From JAUVIB01 sp964424545 (GTDB taxonomy: Bacteria; Calditrichota; Calditrichia; Calditrichales; Calditrichaceae): a stretch of 10,102 nt of DNA. Positions 6,003 through 10,102 of this stretch are shown one piece after another. The DNA lies in NCBI GenBank assembly GCA_964424545.1, contig CAYRJN010000141.1, positions 1 through 10,102 on the forward strand, in the 5' to 3' direction. Position 1 is the stretch's first letter, and every line of letters begins with the position of its first letter. A program made the position numbers and the translations under genes. Under the pieces are notes generated by a model that saw only the letters and a list, made by a program, of their open reading frames with translations, had not been told where the DNA came from and made no database searches.

Positions 6003-7298
6003 ATGTCGACTAATCCATTTAAATATGAAACATTGCAACTTCATGCGGGACAGCAACCGGACGGTACGACAAAATCAAGGGCCGTACCCATCTATCAAAC
6101 GACATCCTATTTATTTGAAGATGCAGACGATGCCGCAGAACTTTTTGAGCTTAAAAAATTCGGCAATATTTACACAAGAATAATGAATCCGACCACTGAC
6201 GTTTTTGAAAAACGTATTGCGGCGCTTGAGGGAGGCGTTGCCGCTTTGGCCACTGCCTCCGGAATGGCGGCGCAGCTTTTGGCGGTTACAACTCTTTGTC
6301 AAGCCGGAGAAAATATAGTCTCCACCAGCCTGCTTTACGGCGGTACCTATAATCAGTTTAAAGTTGCTCTCCCCCGTCTTGGCATTGACGTAAGATTTGT
6401 AAATGGCGATTCGCCGCAAGAGTTTGAACAATTGATTGACGGTAAGACTAAAGCGTTGTATATCGAAAGTATTGCCAACCCGAAACTCAATATTCCGGAT
6501 TTCGAATCTATTGTAAAGATTGCGCATAACCATGGAATTCCGGTAATTGTGGATAATACATTCGGCGCCGCCGGATTTTTAGCGCGACCGTTCGATTACG
6601 GCGCTGATATTATTACGGCATCGGCTACGAAATGGATAGGAGGTCATGGCACTTCCATCGGCGGAGTGATTGTAGACAGCGGTCGTTTTAACTGGGGGAA
6701 CGGCAATTTTCCTATTTTTACCGAACCCAATCCAGGTTATCACGGTTTAAAATTTTGGGATGTTTTCGGCGAAGGCAGTCAATTCGGCAATATCGCTTTT
6801 ATTATACGTGCCCGTGTGGAGGGTTTGCGCGATCTGGGGCCAGCCATTAGTCCGTTTAATTCATTTCTTCTTCTTCAAGGCTTGGAAACGCTTTCGCTAC
6901 GCGTGGAACGACATTGTTCAAACGCTTTAACACTCGCTCGCTGGTTAGAAGCGCATCCTAAAGTAAGCTGGGTATGGTATCCCGGCCTTGAATCGCATCC
7001 TTCCCATGAAAATGCTAAAAAATATTTACGAAAAGGTCTATTCGGTTCAATGCTCTCTTTCGGTATAAAAGGCGGCTCGGAAGAAGGAAAAAATTTTATT
7101 AATAATGTAAAATTAGCGAGTCTGCTTGCCAATGTGGGCGATGCCAAAACGCTCGTTATCCATCCGGCTTCAACAACGCATCAGCAACTTAGCGATGAAG
7201 AACAAGCCGCAGGCGGCGTTTTGCCGGATCAGATACGCGTATCCGTCGGCATAGAACACATAGATGATATAATTGCCGATTTTGAACAAGCCTTTTGA
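6003..7298 (+). CDS. metY: O-acetylhomoserine sulfhydrylase (aminocarboxypropyltransferase)
   Basis: This PLP enzyme of the Cys/Met-metabolism family makes homocysteine directly from O-acetylhomoserine and sulfide. At 431 residues it has the length of MetY rather than the roughly 390 of MetB/MetC. Landmarks are LQLHAGQQPDGTTKSRAVPIYQTTSY (11-36), YTRIMNPT (57-64), SGMAA (86-90), VIVDNTFGAAGFLARP with D184 binding the PLP ring, and the Schiff-base lysine K210 in SATKWIGGHG. The MetY-typical insert with FTEPNPGYHGLKFWDVFG is present. ATG 6003 follows an AGGGGG site (5992-5997) at close spacing. It is the first gene after the SAM-I riboswitch, with metX 62 nt downstream supplying its substrate. 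Other sulfhydrylase or lyase activities in this family cannot be excluded from sequence, but the pairing with metX makes this assignment strong. Confidence 0.95.
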   Translation: MSTNPFKYETLQLHAGQQPDGTTKSRAVPIYQTTSYLFEDADDAAELFELKKFGNIYTRIMNPTTDVFEKRIAALEGGVAALATASGMAAQLLAVTTLCQAGENIVSTSLLYGGTYNQFKVALPRLGIDVRFVNGDSPQEFEQLIDGKTKALYIESIANPKLNIPDFESIVKIAHNHGIPVIVDNTFGAAGFLARPFDYGADIITASATKWIGGHGTSIGGVIVDSGRFNWGNGNFPIFTEPNPGYHGLKFWDVFGEGSQFGNIAFIIRARVEGLRDLGPAISPFNSFLLLQGLETLSLRVERHCSNALTLARWLEAHPKVSWVWYPGLESHPSHENAKKYLRKGLFGSMLSFGIKGGSEEGKNFINNVKLASLLANVGDAKTLVIHPASTTHQQLSDEEQAAGGVLPDQIRVSVGIEHIDDIIADFEQAF

Positions 7299-7360
7299 TT
7301 ATATAGAAGGCTATGAAAAATCAAAATCAATAAATAATTTGAACACGACAACGGGATGTT

Positions 7361-8509
7361 ATGACAGCATACAAAATGAATGATGAGCTTAACCGTATGG
7401 TCGGCATATTCAAATCCGACCGCCCGCTGCCGCTGGAAAGCGGCGGCGAATTATTTAATCCTCAAACAGTATATGAAACCTATGGCGAACTTAATAATGA
7501 TGCTTCCAATGTTATTTTGATTTGTCATGCGCTCACCGGCAGCGCTCACGCTGCTGGCGAAGCCATATTCCCCGACGAGATTATTGCCGAAGCGCCGCTT
7601 TTAAAAAAAATCAGCGGCAATTTTCGTGGTTGGTGGGATGAAATAATAGGTCCGCATAAATTGCTCGATACAAATAAATATTTTATTATCAGCTCCAATA
7701 TTATCGGCAGTTGTTATGGTGCGACAGGCCCGCTATCTAAAAATGAAAACGGTGATATATATAGAACGGATTTCCCGCAGGTTACGGTGCGCGATATTGT
7801 CCGTTTTCAAAAACGGCTGATAGATTATCTTAATATAAAAAAGATAAAAACCGTAATCGGCGGTTCTCTCGGCGGTATGCAAGTATTGGAATGGGCACTT
7901 CTCTACCCCGAAATAATAGAATCCCTTATTCCCATTGCTACAGCTTCACAACACTCCGACTGGTGTATCGGTATTAATCATTTGCAACGACAATCCATTA
8001 TGAACGATCCTCAATGGCAAAACGGATTATATGAACGTCAGCCGCAAAAAGGATTAAGTTTGGCCAGACAAATCGCTATGGTTTCTTACCGTACGGCAAT
8101 TAGTTTTAACGCCCGCTTTAAACATGAATTGAAATATGGCGATAGAACAAATTTTAATAACGACAATATTTACCAAGTTGAAAGCTATTTGAACTATCAG
8201 GGTCGCAAACTTGTCGACCGTTTTGACGCTAACTGCTATATCGTTCTCAGCCGAGTCTTGGATGCGCACGATGTCGGCCGCTCGCGCGGGGGCGTCGTTA
8301 AAGCCCTATCCACTGTTACCCAAAAAGCGCTTTGCATCGGTATCGATAGCGATATTCTCTATCCTGCGGACGAGCAGAAAGCAATTTCCGCTGCATTGGA
8401 AAATGCCGTTTATAAAGAGATAGGTTCGCCAAACGGTCATGACGCCTTTTTAATTGAATATGACCAGATGAATACAATAATAAAACCGTTTTTAGAATCA
8501 ATAAGTTAA
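7361..8509 (+). CDS. metX: Homoserine O-acetyltransferase
   Basis: MetX is an alpha/beta-hydrolase-fold enzyme that transfers an acyl group, normally from acetyl-CoA, to homoserine. The 382 residues contain the family signature ICHALTGSAHAAG (54-66), NIIGSCYGATGP (113-124), and the nucleophile S169 in GGSLGGMQVLEWA. The other triad members are D331 in DSDILYP and H360 in NGHDAFL. The protein is complete. Acetyl rather than succinyl use is inferred from the adjacent metY, since succinyl-using MetX enzymes exist. The ATG at 7361 has only a modest GGGAT site before it, so some dependence on upstream translation is likely. A second ATG at codon 6 is possible but leaves a worse site. Aspartokinase follows 18 nt after its stop. 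Confidence 0.95.
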   Translation: MTAYKMNDELNRMVGIFKSDRPLPLESGGELFNPQTVYETYGELNNDASNVILICHALTGSAHAAGEAIFPDEIIAEAPLLKKISGNFRGWWDEIIGPHKLLDTNKYFIISSNIIGSCYGATGPLSKNENGDIYRTDFPQVTVRDIVRFQKRLIDYLNIKKIKTVIGGSLGGMQVLEWALLYPEIIESLIPIATASQHSDWCIGINHLQRQSIMNDPQWQNGLYERQPQKGLSLARQIAMVSYRTAISFNARFKHELKYGDRTNFNNDNIYQVESYLNYQGRKLVDRFDANCYIVLSRVLDAHDVGRSRGGVVKALSTVTQKALCIGIDSDILYPADEQKAISAALENAVYKEIGSPNGHDAFLIEYDQMNTIIKPFLESIS

Positions 8510-8527
8510 TAAACGAGTGTTGATAGT

Positions 8528-9898
8528 ATGATTATAATGAAATTTGGCGGTACATCTGTAAAAAATGCAGCCGCTTTTAAAAAGGCCGCTTCAATTATAA
8601 AGCAGCATATTAAACAACATCCTCTTATAGTTCTTTCCGCTATGGCCGGCGTTACCAATATTCTCGAAACATCGGTGCAAAACGCCGTAAATCAGCTAAA
8701 AGACGATGTTGACAGTGCTTTAGATAATCTTAAATCCATCCATAAAGAGACAATAAACGAATTGTTCGAATCCATTCCCGGTAAACGAGGATTTCTGCAT
8801 AAAATCGTAAGCGATGAAATGGAAAAGCTCTCGGCTCTTCTTAGCGCTACGGGTACCATCAAAATTGTAAGCGCCGATTTAAGTCACGCCATTTTATCGG
8901 TCGGTGAGATTATTTCAAGCAGTATTATGGCATCCTTGCTACAGACAATGGATATTGCGGCACAATTTGTCGACGCGCGCGCAATTATGATCACAACCAA
9001 CATCAACAATGAAATCGTACCTGTCCCTGAAATTATAGAAAAAGAAGCGCAAAAACAGCTCATCCCTATTATGAAAAAAGGAAAAACTGTGGTAACGCAG
9101 GGTTTTATCGGAGCGACATCGGAAGGCGCGCCTACGACACTTGGTAGAAACGGTTCGGATTTTAGCGCCTCGTTGCTCGGAGCCGCTTTAAAAGTTGAAG
9201 AAATACAAATTTGGACTGATGTGGACGGTATTTTAACGGCCGATCCCACCATAATAAAATCGGCCAGACCTTTGGAATTTATGACATTTGACGAAGCATG
9301 CGAATTGGCCTATTTCGGCGCGCGCGTTCTTTATCCTTCGGCAATTCAGCCTGCCTTGGAAAAAGATATCCCGGTACGCGTCCTTAACTCGTCGCAGCCT
9401 CATTCATCCGGAACTTTAATCGTGAATCATGCGCAATACCGCCATAAATCTCTGGTGAAATCAATTGCCTACAAAGAGGGTATCACCTTGTTAACGGTTA
9501 AATCCACTCAATTACTTCTATCCACTAAATTATTAAGCGAACTCTTTAACTTTCTTACCAAAAGAGGAATGCGCGTTTATGCCGTATCGAAATCGGCTAT
9601 TAAGTTATCCCTTACTGTTGAGAATAATGACAAATTGGAAAACATTTTACAAGAATTTCGTTTCGCCGGTAAACTTAAGATTGAACGGAACAAAGCTATT
9701 GTAAGCATCGTGGGTGAAAACATGAAACGTAACCCTGATATTTCATGGGAAGTGATAAAAATGCTCAAAGAGGCGCGTGTTAATATCGAGTTGATCTCCC
9801 AGTTTGCAGGACAAATCAGTTTTATGTTCATCATTGATGATAGAGATATTGATAAAACGGTAAAACTGCTACATGAAAAATATATCGAACGCACATAA
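8528..9898 (+). CDS. Aspartokinase, monofunctional
   Basis: The enzyme phosphorylates aspartate, the entry step to lysine, threonine and methionine. The kinase domain (1-300) has KFGGTSVKN (5-13), LSAMAGVTN (36-44), SVGEIIS (124-130), QGFIGAT (191-197), the TLGRNGSDFSA loop (204-214), and WTDVDGILTADP (229-240). Two ACT domains follow, near 318-378 and 390-452, the lysC/AK III layout. At 456 residues there is no homoserine dehydrogenase fused, unlike thrA or metL. The canonical lysine-site stretch TTSEVSVALT of E. coli LysC corresponds here to SKSAIKLSLT, with K355 and A357 at two usually conserved places, so feedback control may differ. It is the third gene of the SAM-riboswitch operon. The ribosome site is weak; ATG 8528 is chosen because the kinase motif starts right after it (codon 4 is also ATG). 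Confidence 0.94.
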   Translation: MIIMKFGGTSVKNAAAFKKAASIIKQHIKQHPLIVLSAMAGVTNILETSVQNAVNQLKDDVDSALDNLKSIHKETINELFESIPGKRGFLHKIVSDEMEKLSALLSATGTIKIVSADLSHAILSVGEIISSSIMASLLQTMDIAAQFVDARAIMITTNINNEIVPVPEIIEKEAQKQLIPIMKKGKTVVTQGFIGATSEGAPTTLGRNGSDFSASLLGAALKVEEIQIWTDVDGILTADPTIIKSARPLEFMTFDEACELAYFGARVLYPSAIQPALEKDIPVRVLNSSQPHSSGTLIVNHAQYRHKSLVKSIAYKEGITLLTVKSTQLLLSTKLLSELFNFLTKRGMRVYAVSKSAIKLSLTVENNDKLENILQEFRFAGKLKIERNKAIVSIVGENMKRNPDISWEVIKMLKEARVNIELISQFAGQISFMFIIDDRDIDKTVKLLHEKYIERT

Positions 9899-9952
9899 TT
9901 CCCGTTTTGCCGGACTTCATGAACATAACCTTCCAAATTTATTATTAGAAAT

Positions 9953-9979
9953 AGCCTATCACGGTATTAACGGATAGCT
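9953..9979. terminator. Weak hairpin between convergent genes
   Basis: AGCCTATC (9953-9960) and GATAGCT (9973-9979) can form 7 bp with one bulged C around a 12-nt loop. It sits between the aspartokinase stop and the stop of the - strand frame from the right edge. T-rich sequence follows only on the - strand side (TATTTCTAATAAT). Its function as a terminator is tentative. Confidence 0.25.
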
Positions 9980-9994
9980 CTAATCGTTTCCAAT

Positions 9995-10102
9995 TCAATA
10001 CCTTGACAGCTCTTGTAATAATAGCGCAATTTTATGCCTGACCGTTTTAATTTTATGCCAGCGCATATCTTCAATAATACGCCTCTCTTTCATTCCGCCT
10101 AT
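9995..10102 (-). CDS. Unidentified protein, C-terminal 35 residues (partial)
   Basis: An open frame enters on the - strand from the right edge and stops at TGA (9997-9995). It encodes a basic tail including MKERRIIEDMRWHKIKTVRH and ending with KIALLLQELSRY, likely helical. It looks protein-like in composition and would be convergent with aspartokinase. There is too little sequence to name a family, and chance openness over 36 codons cannot be ruled out. An internal ATG at its fourth codon could also be a start, giving a 32-residue peptide, but no ribosome site strong enough to favour that is seen. Confidence 0.4.
   Translation of the reverse strand: MGGMKERRIIEDMRWHKIKTVRHKIALLLQELSRY

Noticed and set aside
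8211..8423. Short frames in both directions inside metX
   Set aside because: They lie wholly within metX in other frames, including the region of the catalytic Asp, and have no ribosome sites of their own.
9577..9936. 119-codon - strand open frame over the aspartokinase 3' end
   Set aside because: It is antisense to a clearly conserved ACT-domain coding region. The same applies to the - strand frames at 8884-9252, 424-690, 3922-4212, 6111-6533 and 6875-7147.
1..10102. CRISPR array, toxin-antitoxin pair, defence island, rRNA
   Set aside because: No regularly spaced repeats, paired small genes, nuclease or methylase motifs, or rRNA-like sequence were seen.

Overview
The window is ordinary bacterial chromosome, about 40% GC in its genes and much more AT-rich between them, carrying three biosynthetic or housekeeping blocks and one unassigned lipoprotein. 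There is no phage, transposase or integrase gene. The phylum cannot be fixed from this window. The two tRNA genes lack an encoded CCA end, a SAM-I riboswitch drives metY-metX-aspartokinase, and a selenocysteine tRNA is present. Together these fit an anaerobic or facultative Gram-negative of the broad Fibrobacterota/Bacteroidota/Cloacimonadota kind, but that is a low-confidence guess.

Region 1 (1-2095, + strand) is the distal part of a trp operon: the 3' end of trpF, then trpB and trpA. The reading frames overlap by 17 and 8 nt, which suggests translational coupling. TrpF is the isomerase before indole-glycerol-phosphate synthase; TrpA and TrpB form the tryptophan synthase complex.

Region 2 (2193-4707, + strand) holds a double-ACT protein of the GcvR type, a gene-poor AT-rich stretch of about 670 bp with a strong inverted repeat, and a secreted lipoprotein predicted to fold as an eight-bladed PQQ-like beta-propeller, followed by a clear terminator.

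Region 3 (4789-5493, - strand) reads, in transcription order, selC (tRNA-Sec, anticodon UCA), a receiver-only response regulator starting with GTG 23 nt after the tRNA, and tRNA-Tyr (GUA) with its own promoter and terminator. The receiver gene has no room for a promoter after selC and is probably read from the selC promoter. This is the most unusual arrangement in the window.

Region 4 (5680-9898, + strand) is a methionine operon: a near-consensus promoter, a SAM-I riboswitch, an intrinsic terminator, then metY, metX and a monofunctional aspartokinase. When SAM is scarce, read-through should supply aspartyl phosphate (the branch toward homoserine), homoserine acetylation and sulfhydrylation together. 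The homoserine dehydrogenase needed in between is not in the window. A partial - strand reading frame enters from the right edge and ends at 9995.
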